Shown here piece by piece: positions 9,531 to 19,170 of a stretch of 62,049 nt of DNA. The notes under the pieces are model-generated. The model worked only from the letters and a program-made list of their open reading frames with translations, was not told the DNA's origin and made no database searches. Where the stretch lies: assembly GCF_900102545.1 (NCBI RefSeq), contig NZ_FNBN01000017.1:1-62049 (forward strand), in the 5' to 3' direction. Numbering within the stretch: position 1 is the first letter of the stretch; each line of letters begins with the position of its first letter. A program made the position numbers and the translations under genes. Origin of the DNA: Chitinophaga filiformis. Its GTDB lineage: Bacteria > Bacteroidota > Bacteroidia > Chitinophagales > Chitinophagaceae.

Positions 9531-10145
9531 CTACTCGTTCACCATTTTACCCTTAAAATGTTCAATGTAAAAGCATAGCTCATCATGTTGAGGTGCCCAG
9601 CAAGAAGACGCCGTTTTATAGTTTCTCAGGCTTTCTCTAAAAATGTTTCCATTGTCTAAAAGTAATACCAGTTCCGCTGGTGCGTTTCTATGTCGTCTCT
9701 TAACAATATAGGTATCCAGGATCTGTTCCCAGGCAAAACTATAACCATTCAGGTCTATTCCTGCAGATGATACTTCAATATAAATTTCAGGATCAGCTTT
9801 CGTCGACCTTGCAATAAGGATACCGCAAACCACAAAAAAGGAAACTGCCCCTAAAATACGGATCCACACAGGCAGATCCCGGCCATTAAAAAAAATAAAC
9901 CATATGGTAATTGCACACGCTATTATACCAACTATTACAGGGCCTACCCTATGCTCCATACTTTCCGGGAAAAGCCTGGCAGTAACGGGATCAAGAATAA
10001 TCTTTTCATTTTTCTTTACGAAGCGTCTTGTATGCCGGATGTCAGGCTCCGCATCAAAAGCTTTGGCAGTTTTACTTAACAATGCATATTCTTCTTCATA
10101 AAGGACATTGTAAACCTGCGCTTTCAGCTCTTCTCTGGTTGCCAT
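9531..10145 (-). CDS. Two-helix membrane protein of unknown function
   Basis: 204 residues. A cytoplasmic N-terminal segment is followed by two adjacent membrane helices, VGPVIVGIIACAITIWFIF and IRILGAVSFFVVCGILIA (about residues 66-110), then a soluble C-terminal beta-rich domain (EIYIEVSSAGIDLNGYSFAW, WEQILDTYIVKRRHR). That domain resembles the PH-like sheets that follow helix pairs in many Bacteroidota membrane proteins. I do not recognise the family. It is upstream of, and in the same orientation as, nothing obviously related. Confidence 0.65.
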   Translation of the reverse strand: MATREELKAQVYNVLYEEEYALLSKTAKAFDAEPDIRHTRRFVKKNEKIILDPVTARLFPESMEHRVGPVIVGIIACAITIWFIFFNGRDLPVWIRILGAVSFFVVCGILIARSTKADPEIYIEVSSAGIDLNGYSFAWEQILDTYIVKRRHRNAPAELVLLLDNGNIFRESLRNYKTASSCWAPQHDELCFYIEHFKGKMVNE

Positions 10146-10194
10146 AGGATATAACTTTGTAGAATTTCACCATCCCAGCTAACATTTCAGGGCA

Positions 10195-10220
10195 CAAAAA
10201 AAGGCAGCATTTCTGCTGCC
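10195..10220 (-). terminator. Terminator of tRNA-His
   Basis: Read on the minus strand, GGCAGCA-gaaa-TGCTGCC is followed by a run of seven to eight T. It lies 14 bases past the tRNA-His 3' end. Confidence 0.9.
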
Positions 10221-10233
10221 TTCCTGCTTTTTG

Positions 10234-10308
10234 GGTGATCGAAGGGTTTCGAACCCTCGACCCTCAGAACCACAATCTGATGCTCTAACCAACTGAGCTA
10301 CGACCACC
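10234..10308 (-). tRNA. tRNA-His (anticodon GTG)
   Basis: A complete cloverleaf on the minus strand: acceptor GTGGTCG/CGATCAC with the extra 5' G(-1) opposite discriminator C73 that is diagnostic of tRNA-His, D arm GCTC/GAGC, anticodon loop TTGTGGT and T loop TTCGAAA. CCA is not encoded. It has its own terminator downstream. Confidence 0.97.
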
Positions 10309-10402
10309 GTTTGTTTTGATTGGGATGCAAAGATAACGAAATGCGTTTTTAATTTCCAAATTTTTTCTCCTTTCTTTGCTTACTTTTTTTAATCATCTCA
10401 CT

Positions 10403-10963
10403 ATGTCATTATATATCATCCCTTTCTTAGGAGCACTTACAGGCTGGCTAACCAACAAAATAACGATCCTTTTCGCGCTCCGCGCCTTTTCAAAACGTCA
10501 ACAACATCTGGCAGATCAAACAGGTGAATTTGTCGCTACACAACTTTTCTCCTTTGACGATGTCCGTCAGCAACTCGCCGACCCGGAAAAAATTAAAAGC
10601 ATGATCCCTGTGGTAGAAGCCCATATGGATACCTTCCTCCGGGAAAAGCTACCGGAAGCCATGCCGGTTTTCAAAATGTTTATCGGCGACAGCACCATTC
10701 AACAGGTGAAGAAAGTGCTGGTCACAGAATTGGATAATATGTTTCCCGAGATCATCGATCAATACCTCCAGCGTGCACAGAAAGAACTGGATGTCCGCGC
10801 TATCGTCAGCAAAAAAATAAGCTCACTTTCTGCCAACCAGCTAAAAAAACTACTCACTGTTTCACTACGCCGCGAACTACGCATAGCTGAATTGGGAGGA
10901 GCTGTTGTCGGTTTTATCATAGGACTACTGCAACTCTGGATTGCCCTACACCACAGTAACTGA
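10403..10963 (+). CDS. DUF445 family membrane protein
   Basis: 186 residues from the ATG at 10403; the frame is open nine codons upstream, but this start places the family N-terminus PFLGALTGWLTNKITI directly after the initiator. That amphipathic glycine-rich helix, the long helical middle (FVATQLFSFDDVRQQLADPE) and the final membrane helix (LGGAVVGFIIGLLQLWIAL) match the short DUF445 proteins (about 190-230 residues). Their role is unknown; a membrane-anchored structural protein is likely. It is divergent from tRNA-His. Confidence 0.82.
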   Translation: MSLYIIPFLGALTGWLTNKITILFALRAFSKRQQHLADQTGEFVATQLFSFDDVRQQLADPEKIKSMIPVVEAHMDTFLREKLPEAMPVFKMFIGDSTIQQVKKVLVTELDNMFPEIIDQYLQRAQKELDVRAIVSKKISSLSANQLKKLLTVSLRRELRIAELGGAVVGFIIGLLQLWIALHHSN

Positions 10964-11050
10964 CCATTCATCACAAATAGCAATACTTTACATATGAGAT
11001 AGATATTTTTGTCCTGGTCTCAACACTTAGGTCTCTTAATTCCATCATGC

Positions 11051-13531
11051 ATGCTTAAACGTCTACTCCTGTCAACGTTTATGTGCTATGGCGCTATTGC
11101 TATGGCTCAAACCGGTAATAATTCTGCTAAATTCACAGGTAAAGCACTGGACGCCGTTACCGGCAAACCGGTGGAATATGCCTCCGTAGTTTTGCTTCAC
11201 CCGCAGGATTCTTCCGTTGTGACAGGTATGTACACTCAACCGAATGGCGATTTCTCCTTTAATGCCATACCCGCCGGTACTTATGTGCTCCGCATCACCT
11301 TCATGGGATATGATAAACTCATAAAAGCTGTAAAGGTTATACCCGGCAAGCCGGTACAGTTTGCAGGTACACTCAGGCTGCAGCCCGCCGGTAAAACGCT
11401 GGCTACGGTAGAGATCAAATCGGAGAAACCAGCCTTTTCCATGCAGATAGACCGCCAGGTCTTTGACGCGGGTAGCATCGTTACTGCGGAAGGAGGTTCG
11501 GGTACAGACGTGATGAAAAACATTCCCAGCGTAGACGTTGATATCGACGATAATATCACCCTCCGTGGTAAAAGCGTGACCATCTATGTAGACGGCAAGC
11601 CCTCCCCTTTCGGAGACGCTAAAACAGCCCTCCAGATGATCCCCGCTTCTACGATTGACCGTGTAGAGGTGATCAACAACCCGTCGGCCAAATTCGAGGC
11701 CCAGGGCGGCGGTGGCATCATCAACATCGTGCTGAAAAAGGATAAAGCCATCGGTTATAATGTAATGGTCAGCGCCGGTGCAGCTACCCGCGGACAACTC
11801 AACGGTAACCTCAATGCCAATCTCCGCATCCGGAAGTTTAACTTCTTCGCCAATTATAACGGTTGGTACGGCAGCCAGACCGGTTATGGTTACAGTAACC
11901 GTCAGAACCTGGTTGTCGATACCGCAGGTACTGCTATCTTTACCCAGGACAGCCGGAACAAGAACAGCAATGCCGGTAACGGTGGCCGTATCGGACTTGA
12001 CTACTACCTGAACGACTACAATACCATCACTATTTCCGAAGGATTGAACCTCAATACCGGCAATAGCAAGGATGATATCACGCTGAACTACCTGGACGCC
12101 CACGGACTAACACTCCAGAACGGCCAGCGTCATAATACCAGCGACTACCGCAATCCAAACAATAATACCAGCCTGAACTTCCGTCATACCACCGACAAGC
12201 AGAACGAGGAATGGACGGCTTATATCAGCTATAGCAACAATAAAGGCAGGAATAACAGTAACTATAGCACCCAGTACCAAAATGCAGATGGTACGCCTGG
12301 AAATGCCCAGTTACAACGAAATTTAGGGATCTCTCAGAACCAGTTCTGGAATATCCAGACAGACTATACCACTCCGGTAGGTAAAAAAGGAAAGTTCGAA
12401 ACCGGCGCCAAGGTGACTCTTCAGAATAACGATAATGATTATGATGCCCGGCTGTTCAACTTTACTACCCAACAATATGAGAAAAGCCCGGATCTCTCCA
12501 ACACCTACTACTATAAACAGGATGTTTACGGAGGATATGCGAACTTTTCCAGCGCCATCGGCAATCTCGGTTACCAGGTAGGTGCAAGGATAGAGCAGGC
12601 AGATCTGAAGGGTTTCTCCTATACCAAGGATACCTCAGTAAATAACCATTTCCTGAACGTATTCCCCAGCGTATTCCTGAAATATAACCTGCCGCGCAAT
12701 GAGAACCAGAGCCTGATATTCAACTATTCAACAAGAATAGACAGGCCCGGATTTGACCAGCTGCTTCCTTATATCAACAACTCTGATCCGCAGAATATCC
12801 GTGCAGGGAACCCGGATCTGAAGCCGTCTCTGACCCATAAGTTTGAAACGAATTATTCCAGGTATTTTCCTAATACCAAAGACTACCTGAATACTGGTGT
12901 ATACTATTCCCAGGCAAATGACGATATAGACCGCATCAGTATCCTGGACACGATTACCGGCGTAACAACTACCAAGCCCATGAACCTGGCTACCGACAAG
13001 GACTGGGGGGCTAACTTCACCTATAACCTGCATATTATCAAGGGATGGAATGTTACCACCAACCTGAACATGGAATACAGTAAACTGACGGGTGCGAATG
13101 TGAATAACGAATATGTTACATATGGGGTAACTGTCAATTCCAACGTACGGCTGCCGGCAAAGATCAATTTCCAGGTGAATGGTCATTACCGCTCACCAAG
13201 AGTAGCGCCGCAGGGTACATTTAAGGCCATGAATGGTATAGACCTGGGTATCCGTAAGGAAATGCTGAAAAATAATGCCCTGGCTATCGCACTGAACGTG
13301 TCGGATGTCCTGAATACGCAGGATTACAGCTCGCATTACGCTACATCAGCCTTTATCCAGGATTATACCCGTAAAAGGACCACCCGTTTCATCCGTCTGA
13401 ACATACGCTACCGCTTTGGGAAAATGGATCCGGATATGTTCAAGAAGAAAAAGAAACAGGAGGTGCCTGAAGAAGAAGTTGATGATAAGGAAAAAGATAA
13501 GGATAAGAAGCCCGTGGACAGCACGCTATGA
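11051..13531 (+). CDS. TonB-dependent-type outer-membrane receptor with CarboxypepD_reg domain
   Basis: 826 residues from the ATG at 11051, which gives a signal peptide MLKRLLLSTFMCYGAIAMAQ; an upstream in-frame ATG at 11009 would bury it. A carboxypeptidase-regulatory-like beta domain (residues about 25-110: GKALDAVTGKPVEYASVVLL) is followed by a plug region (DVMKNIPSVDVDIDDNITLRG, RVEVINNPSAKFEAQGGGGI) and a large barrel. This is the outer-membrane-beta-barrel family without an adjacent SusD. The C-terminus ends in an unusual lysine/glutamate-rich tail after the barrel strand. The ligand is unknown. Its stop codon overlaps the convergent pcm stop by 6 bases. Confidence 0.88.
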   Translation: MLKRLLLSTFMCYGAIAMAQTGNNSAKFTGKALDAVTGKPVEYASVVLLHPQDSSVVTGMYTQPNGDFSFNAIPAGTYVLRITFMGYDKLIKAVKVIPGKPVQFAGTLRLQPAGKTLATVEIKSEKPAFSMQIDRQVFDAGSIVTAEGGSGTDVMKNIPSVDVDIDDNITLRGKSVTIYVDGKPSPFGDAKTALQMIPASTIDRVEVINNPSAKFEAQGGGGIINIVLKKDKAIGYNVMVSAGAATRGQLNGNLNANLRIRKFNFFANYNGWYGSQTGYGYSNRQNLVVDTAGTAIFTQDSRNKNSNAGNGGRIGLDYYLNDYNTITISEGLNLNTGNSKDDITLNYLDAHGLTLQNGQRHNTSDYRNPNNNTSLNFRHTTDKQNEEWTAYISYSNNKGRNNSNYSTQYQNADGTPGNAQLQRNLGISQNQFWNIQTDYTTPVGKKGKFETGAKVTLQNNDNDYDARLFNFTTQQYEKSPDLSNTYYYKQDVYGGYANFSSAIGNLGYQVGARIEQADLKGFSYTKDTSVNNHFLNVFPSVFLKYNLPRNENQSLIFNYSTRIDRPGFDQLLPYINNSDPQNIRAGNPDLKPSLTHKFETNYSRYFPNTKDYLNTGVYYSQANDDIDRISILDTITGVTTTKPMNLATDKDWGANFTYNLHIIKGWNVTTNLNMEYSKLTGANVNNEYVTYGVTVNSNVRLPAKINFQVNGHYRSPRVAPQGTFKAMNGIDLGIRKEMLKNNALAIALNVSDVLNTQDYSSHYATSAFIQDYTRKRTTRFIRLNIRYRFGKMDPDMFKKKKKQEVPEEEVDDKEKDKDKKPVDSTL

Positions 13532-14182
13532 TTTCTTGCCGGCCAGCATTGGCACGAAAGAAAAGTTATCAAACATTTCCTGGTCATATTCGGTATCGCT
13601 AATCTTGGTAATGCGCAGCATCCGCTGTACTTCCTGACCACCTACCGGAATGACCATTTTGCCACCCACCTTCATTTGCTGCAGCAGTTTTTCCGGGATC
13701 TGCGGAGCGGCCGCAGTCACCAGCACCTTATCAAAGGGTGCATACGTGGGAAGTCCTTCATAACCATCGCCATAAAAGAAGCGGATGGTAGGGTACTTTG
13801 ATTTAAAAGGGAACTGCTTTACCTGGTCAAACAATCTCTTCTGACGTTCGATAGTAAACACATTGGCTTTCAGCTCTGCCAGCACACAAGCCTGGTAAGC
13901 GCTGCCTGTACCGATTTCCAGCACCTTTTCAAAGGGCTTGATCTCCAGCAACTGTGACTGATATGCCACAGTATAGGGCTGTGAAATGGTCTGACCTTCC
14001 CCGATAGGGAATGCCCTGTCTTCGTAGGCAATGCCTTCAAAAGCTGTATCCAGGAAATAATGCCGTGGGATGTTGTTGATAGCCGTTAATACATTTTCAT
14101 CAGTAATGCCTTTCTGCCGGATACTATCTACCAGTTGCCTGCGTAATCCTTTTTGTTTGTAAGAATCTTCGTACCGCCTCAT
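13526..14182 (-). CDS. pcm: Protein-L-isoaspartate O-methyltransferase
   Basis: 218 residues from the ATG at 14182, chosen because MRRYEDSYKQKGLRRQLVDS matches the family N-terminus. It repairs isoaspartyl residues in aged proteins using S-adenosylmethionine. Visible family motifs are GEGQTISQPYTVAYQSQLL (substrate loop), VLEIGTGSAYQACVLAEL (SAM motif I), FYGDGYEGLPTYAPFDKVLVT and the C-terminal GGKMVIPVGGQEVQRM. Length is typical. The gene is convergent with the receptor gene and divergent from the phosphosugar mutase. Confidence 0.95.
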   Translation of the reverse strand: MRRYEDSYKQKGLRRQLVDSIRQKGITDENVLTAINNIPRHYFLDTAFEGIAYEDRAFPIGEGQTISQPYTVAYQSQLLEIKPFEKVLEIGTGSAYQACVLAELKANVFTIERQKRLFDQVKQFPFKSKYPTIRFFYGDGYEGLPTYAPFDKVLVTAAAPQIPEKLLQQMKVGGKMVIPVGGQEVQRMLRITKISDTEYDQEMFDNFSFVPMLAGKKS

Positions 14183-14381
14183 ACCCGCAAAATTAACCAA
14201 TACCCCCAATTTTCAATTGGGTGTGGAATACTTCTATTTATCAACATTACTGGTTTTCCCGCTAAAAATAACTGGTTTGATAATTGCTGAGTTCTTTCCC
14301 GGGCTTTTCATTTTCTCCGGATTTTAGCTTTAATTTACACACTTGTTTTTCCTACATAAGAAAACAAACCGTAATCGTTCT

Positions 14382-16106
14382 ATGGATAATATCATTGAAA
14401 GTAAGGTATCACAGTGGCTCAATGGCCAATTTGACGCGGATACAGTGGCCGCGGTCAGGAAATTGCAACAGGATAACCCCGATGAACTGGCTGATGCTTT
14501 TTATCGCAGCCTGGAATTTGGAACAGGCGGTCTACGCGGAATAATGGGTGTAGGCACCAACCGTATGAATAAATATACCGTTGGTATGGCTACCCAGGGA
14601 TTTGCCAACTATCTGAAACAGGCCTTTACAGGTGAAATCAAACTGGCCATCGCACATGACAGCCGTAACAACAGCCGCTATTTCGCAGAAGTTGCTGCTA
14701 ATGTACTGGCTGCCAATGGCATTAAGGTGTTCCTCTTTGAAAGCCTACGCCCTACCCCGGAACTGTCATTCACTATCCGTCACCTGGGTTGCCAGGGTGG
14801 TATCGTGCTGACAGCCTCCCACAACCCTAAAGAATATAACGGCTATAAAGCTTATTGGAACGACGGCGCCCAGCTGATACCTCCTCATGATAAAAATGTC
14901 ATCCGTGAAGTAGAGAAAATCGCTTCCATTGACGAAGTAAAATGGTCCGGCGGAGAAGCCAATATTACTAGTATTGGTAAGGAAGTAGATGAAGCCTACC
15001 TGCAGGAACTGAAAAATCTCAGTATCCAGCCGGAAGTGATCAAAGAACAACACGACCTGAAAATCGTTTATACGCCTATCCACGGTACAGGTATCACCCT
15101 GGTGCCGGAGATCCTGAAGCGTTATGGCTTTACCAATGTACATGTGGTGGAAGAACAGGCTACTCCGGACGGTAATTTCCCTACCGTAGTATATCCTAAC
15201 CCGGAGGAAGCTGAAGCGATGAGCATCGGTCTGAAGAAAGCCAAAGAACTGGATGCTGCCATCCTGCTGGGCACAGACCCTGACTCTGACCGTGTAGGTA
15301 TTGCAGTGAAAGACATAAAAGGTGAATGGACACTGCTGAATGGTAACCAGACAGCCGTGCTGCTCTTTAACTATATTATAGAAGGCCGCAGACGTAAAGG
15401 TCTGGCCGGAGATACTGACTATGTATGTAAAACAGTCGTTACCTCTGACCTCATCGATGTATTCGCCGCGCAGAACAATGTAAACTGCTACAATGTACTG
15501 ACCGGCTTCAAATGGATCGCAGACCTGATCAGACGTAAGGAAGGCCAGGAGAAATTCATCTGCGGTGGTGAAGAATCTTACGGTTACATGATCGGCGATA
15601 ATGTACGTGATAAAGACGCGATTGCTTCCGTAGCACTGATCTGTGAAATGGCCGCTTATGCACGTAGCCAGGGCAGATCACTGTACGAACAGCTGATCGA
15701 CATCTACGTGAAATACGGTTACTATAAAGAGAACCTGATCTCTATCACCAAGAAAGGTATGAAGGGAGCAGAAGAAATTGCTGAGATGATGCGCGGTTAT
15801 CGTGAGAACCCTCCAACCACTATCAATGGTTCTCCGGTTGTAACACTGTACGACTATGAACTGCAGCAGGTGAAAAACCTGAAAACAGGTGAAGTAAAAC
15901 CAATCGATCTGCCAAGATCTAACGTACTGCAATTTGTACTGGAAGATGGCAGCAAGATCTCCGCACGTCCGTCAGGTACCGAGCCTAAAATCAAATTCTA
16001 CTTCAGCGTAAATCAGAAACTTGAGAATGCAGCCGGCTTCGATGCTGCTACTCAGGCACTCGACCAACGTGTACAGAATATCATTAAGGATATGAAGTTG
16101 AAATAA
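14382..16106 (+). CDS. Phosphoglucomutase/phosphomannomutase
   Basis: 574 residues from the ATG at 14382 (MDNIIESKVSQWLNG); the frame is open 13 codons further up. All four functional loops of the alpha-D-phosphohexomutase family are present: the phosphoserine loop TASHNPKEYNGYK, the magnesium loop GTDPDSDRVG, the sugar-binding loop CGGEESYGYMIG and the phosphate-binding loop RPSGTEPKIKFYF. It interconverts sugar 1- and 6-phosphates for glycogen and envelope-sugar metabolism. Length and loop spacing match the phospho-sugar mutase (PgcA-like) group. It is followed by a strong terminator. Confidence 0.93.
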   Translation: MDNIIESKVSQWLNGQFDADTVAAVRKLQQDNPDELADAFYRSLEFGTGGLRGIMGVGTNRMNKYTVGMATQGFANYLKQAFTGEIKLAIAHDSRNNSRYFAEVAANVLAANGIKVFLFESLRPTPELSFTIRHLGCQGGIVLTASHNPKEYNGYKAYWNDGAQLIPPHDKNVIREVEKIASIDEVKWSGGEANITSIGKEVDEAYLQELKNLSIQPEVIKEQHDLKIVYTPIHGTGITLVPEILKRYGFTNVHVVEEQATPDGNFPTVVYPNPEEAEAMSIGLKKAKELDAAILLGTDPDSDRVGIAVKDIKGEWTLLNGNQTAVLLFNYIIEGRRRKGLAGDTDYVCKTVVTSDLIDVFAAQNNVNCYNVLTGFKWIADLIRRKEGQEKFICGGEESYGYMIGDNVRDKDAIASVALICEMAAYARSQGRSLYEQLIDIYVKYGYYKENLISITKKGMKGAEEIAEMMRGYRENPPTTINGSPVVTLYDYELQQVKNLKTGEVKPIDLPRSNVLQFVLEDGSKISARPSGTEPKIKFYFSVNQKLENAAGFDAATQALDQRVQNIIKDMKLK

Positions 16107-16131
16107 TCCTTCATTATTCCCTTAACTTTGT

Positions 16132-16161
16132 CCCGGTACTCATAGTACCGGGATTTTTTTT
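16132..16161 (+). terminator. Strong intrinsic terminator
   Basis: CCCGGTACT-cat-AGTACCGGG is followed by A and eight T. It ends the mutase transcript only four bases before the next ATG, so the downstream gene needs a promoter inside or beyond this element, or receives read-through. Confidence 0.92.
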
Positions 16162-16165
16162 ACCT

Positions 16166-17152
16166 ATGGAAACCGCAGCTGTGCTATATTTTAGAGGAAT
16201 ACTACTTTTTATACTGGTAGTATCGTCATACTACCCTGTTCTGGCAAGGCAGCAATATCCCGCTTCAGTAAACGATACCATCATTGACAATCAGCCCCCT
16301 ACTCACATCAATCGTCCCAATATATGGATGATGGCAGGCGTTACCACCGGTCTGTATGGTGGGGCACTGGCTGTTCTCAGCAATACCTGGTACAACCAGT
16401 ATCCAAAATCACGTTTCCATAGTTTTGACGATACGCCCGAATGGCTGCAGATGGACAAAGCAGGTCACTTTTACAGTGCTTATATGGAAGGGAAGATCAG
16501 CAGGGAAATGTGGCGTTGTACCGGACTACCGGAAAAGCAGCAGATCTGGATCGGCGGGCTTAGCGGATTTGTTTACCAGTCTGTTATTGAGATACTGGAC
16601 GCCTATTCCGCCGAATGGGGTTTCTCCTGGACAGATATGGCAGCCAATGCCGGAGGATCAACACTCATGATCGGCCAGGAACTGATATGGCGCGAACAAA
16701 GAATACAGCTCAAGTTTTCAGCATATCCTAAAAGATACCAGGATCCTTACTTAAAAACACGTACAGATCAGTTGTTTGGAGACAATCTGGCAGAGCGGAC
16801 GCTGAAAGACTATAATGCACAAACCTATTGGGTATCAGTGAATCTCCATGCCTTCATGCCCCACAGCCGTGTGCCCTCCTGGCTCAACATCGCCCTGGGT
16901 TATGGCGCCAACGGCATGCTCAAAGGGGATAATAATATATGGGAAGACAGCAACGGTATGCAGCATGATTATTCATTCATTCCCCGTTACCGGCAGTTCT
17001 ACCTGTCGCCTGATATAGATTTCACCAGGATACCTACACGTAGAAAGGGAGTTAAAGTACTATTCCAGGTGCTGAACATGTTTAAATTTCCTGCCCCCGC
17101 ACTGGAATTGACCTCCAGGGGTATACTCCGGGGACATCTACTGCATTTCTGA
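16166..17152 (+). CDS. DUF2279 (YfiM-like) secreted protein
   Basis: 328 residues. A hydrophobic N-terminus (residues about 8-27) looks like a signal peptide ending near LARQQ. The core has the DUF2279 pattern: WLQMDKAGHFYSAYMEGKIS, GLSGFVYQSVIEILDAYSAEWGFSW and DMAANAGGSTLMIGQELIW, with conserved D, H and glycine residues inside short membrane-like helices. The C-terminal part (VSVNLHAFMPHSRVP onwards) looks like outer-membrane or periplasmic beta structure. The function of the family is unknown. Confidence 0.82.
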   Translation: METAAVLYFRGILLFILVVSSYYPVLARQQYPASVNDTIIDNQPPTHINRPNIWMMAGVTTGLYGGALAVLSNTWYNQYPKSRFHSFDDTPEWLQMDKAGHFYSAYMEGKISREMWRCTGLPEKQQIWIGGLSGFVYQSVIEILDAYSAEWGFSWTDMAANAGGSTLMIGQELIWREQRIQLKFSAYPKRYQDPYLKTRTDQLFGDNLAERTLKDYNAQTYWVSVNLHAFMPHSRVPSWLNIALGYGANGMLKGDNNIWEDSNGMQHDYSFIPRYRQFYLSPDIDFTRIPTRRKGVKVLFQVLNMFKFPAPALELTSRGILRGHLLHF

Positions 17153-17209
17153 GTATGGACCTGAGTCTGGTATGGTAGCAATAGCTTCACCAACCAGCCG
17201 TATGTTCTG

Positions 17210-17707
17210 TTATACGAGGTATGCTGAGCGGATCTCATTCTCCTCCATATCCACCATCACCATATCCTGTAAGGTGGTAGCCAGGGAATATCCTACGAAA
17301 TCCACTGACAATGGGAAGGACTTATGTTTACGGTCTACCAGTACGGCTGTCTGTATTTTCTTAGGCAGGAACTGCAGGAAAGGTTTCAGGGCATACAACA
17401 TGGTCCGGCCTGAGTTAGCCACATCATCCACCAGCACGATCGTTTTTCCATTGAAATCCATTTCTTCGGAAAGCCTGACACTTTCCGGCCGCTGTTTGTC
17501 CAGATTCAGTTGTAAGAGCTTGATACGCAAGGGAGAGATCTCCTGCAGTATTACTGCGATCTTCTCTGCCAGTATCATTCCCCTGTCCCAGATACCTGCC
17601 AGGATAATTTCCTGTTCATCACTGTTATGTTCATAGATCTCGTAAGCGATACGTTTGATCTTCTTCTCTATCACATCCTGGGTCAGGATCACGTTCTTAG
17701 TTTCCAT
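17210..17707 (-). CDS. PyrR-like phosphoribosyltransferase
   Basis: 165 residues. The PRPP-binding loop is IVLVDDVANSGRTMLYAL (about residues 91-108), preceded by an aspartate/lysine-rich hood (RPESVRLSEEMDFNGK) and followed by VLVDRKHKSFPLSVDFVGYS, the arrangement of PyrR and related uracil/hypoxanthine phosphoribosyltransferases. It may salvage a pyrimidine base or regulate pyr genes, but no pyr gene is adjacent, so the regulatory role cannot be claimed. The gene is divergent from the Fe-S operon. Confidence 0.82.
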   Translation of the reverse strand: METKNVILTQDVIEKKIKRIAYEIYEHNSDEQEIILAGIWDRGMILAEKIAVILQEISPLRIKLLQLNLDKQRPESVRLSEEMDFNGKTIVLVDDVANSGRTMLYALKPFLQFLPKKIQTAVLVDRKHKSFPLSVDFVGYSLATTLQDMVMVDMEENEIRSAYLV

Positions 17708-17825
17708 GTTGGTTGTTTAGCGGAGTAAAATTAGGAAAAAGAGTCCATAGTCAACAGGGCATAGTCTATGGCGGATGATCTATTTTTCCTTACATTGCTA
17801 TAAATTAGGAAGTCAAATCTGACGT

Positions 17826-19145
17826 ATGCTTATAATTCAGGAGCTATTATTTGTAATTGCCTTCGGCATTGCTGTATACCTGTTTTACAGGAAGGCCAGG
17901 CAGATCAGGCAGAATATACTGCTTGGCAGGGATGTTCAATTGAATGACGAACCTGCCGCACGCTGGCGGAATGTGTTACTGCTTGCCTTCGGACAGAAGA
18001 AAATGTTCCGCAATCCCCTTGTTGCTGTTCTCCACTTCTTCGTATATGCTGGCTTTATTATTATCAATGTCGAGATCCTTGAGATCATCCTGGATGGTAT
18101 ACTGGGTAAACACCGCCTGTTCTCTCCTTTGTTAGGAGGGCTTTATCCTGTATTGATCGGCTGTTTTGAAATACTGGCAGCATTAGTACTCGTAGGCTGT
18201 GCTATATTCCTGATACGCAGGAACATTGTGAAAGTAAAACGTCTCTATCAACATGAACTGGACGGCTGGCCACGTTCTGACGCCAACTACATCCTGATCA
18301 CGGAAATAGTACTGATGCTCCTGTTCCTGACTATGAATACAGCAGATCAGGCACTGCAACAACATGGGCATGAACATTATATGGCTACCGGCGCTTTCTG
18401 GGTGACAGGTCCTTTTGTTTCTTTGTTCTCCGGATTATCTGACGGTACACTCATCGCAATAGAACGCACCTGCTGGTGGCTGCATATATTGGGTATTCTG
18501 GCATTCCTGAACTACCTCCCCTACTCCAAGCACCTGCACATCATACTGGCTTTCCCGAATGCTTATTACGCCGATCTGCGGCCTAAAGGTAAAATGGAAA
18601 ACATGCCTGCCGTACAGAAGGAAGTACAGCTGATGCTACAGCCAGAGCTGGCAGCAGATACTCCGGCCGGCGATATTCCTAAATTCGGCGCCAAAGATGT
18701 ACCGGATCTTACCTGGAAAAACTTGCTGGATGCTTATAGTTGTACGGAATGCGGCCGCTGTACTGCTGCCTGTCCGGCCAATATCACCGGCAAGAAGCTG
18801 TCTCCCCGTAAGATCATGATGGATACCCGCGACCGTGCAGAAGCGATTGGTGCACAGATAGCTAAAACTGGGTCCTTTACAGAAGATGGTAAAACCCTGC
18901 TCCGCGATTATATTACTGAAGAAGAGCTTCGCGCCTGTACTTCCTGCAATGCCTGTGTACAGGAGTGCCCTGTGAGTATCAATCCGCTGCATATCATTCT
19001 GCAACTGCGTCGTCACCTGGTAATGGAAGAATCCAGTGCGCCGCAGGAATGGAATATGATGTTCAGCAATATCGAAAACAATATGGCCCCCTGGAAAATG
19101 AGTCCGGATGACAGGGACAAATGGGCTGTAGAAATGAATGGATAA
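17826..19145 (+). CDS. Membrane-bound 4Fe-4S dicluster protein, HdrC-like
   Basis: 439 residues. About five N-terminal membrane helices (from MLIIQELLFVIAFGIAVYLFY onward, with histidine-bearing helices like those of NarI-type cytochrome b) precede a ferredoxin domain with two 4Fe-4S motifs: CTECGRCTAACPANITG and CTSCNACVQECPVSINP. This is the fusion of a membrane electron carrier with heterodisulfide-reductase subunit C-type clusters. It and the next gene probably form a quinone-linked electron-transfer complex; partner substrates are unknown. 25 bases separate the two genes. Confidence 0.85.
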   Translation: MLIIQELLFVIAFGIAVYLFYRKARQIRQNILLGRDVQLNDEPAARWRNVLLLAFGQKKMFRNPLVAVLHFFVYAGFIIINVEILEIILDGILGKHRLFSPLLGGLYPVLIGCFEILAALVLVGCAIFLIRRNIVKVKRLYQHELDGWPRSDANYILITEIVLMLLFLTMNTADQALQQHGHEHYMATGAFWVTGPFVSLFSGLSDGTLIAIERTCWWLHILGILAFLNYLPYSKHLHIILAFPNAYYADLRPKGKMENMPAVQKEVQLMLQPELAADTPAGDIPKFGAKDVPDLTWKNLLDAYSCTECGRCTAACPANITGKKLSPRKIMMDTRDRAEAIGAQIAKTGSFTEDGKTLLRDYITEEELRACTSCNACVQECPVSINPLHIILQLRRHLVMEESSAPQEWNMMFSNIENNMAPWKMSPDDRDKWAVEMNG

Positions 19146-19170
19146 TAGCGTTAAGTTAAACTGATATACA

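Noticed and set aside
11072..12103. 343-residue open frame antisense to the receptor
   Set aside because: Shadow of the well-supported TonB-type receptor; its composition is not protein-like and it has no domain.
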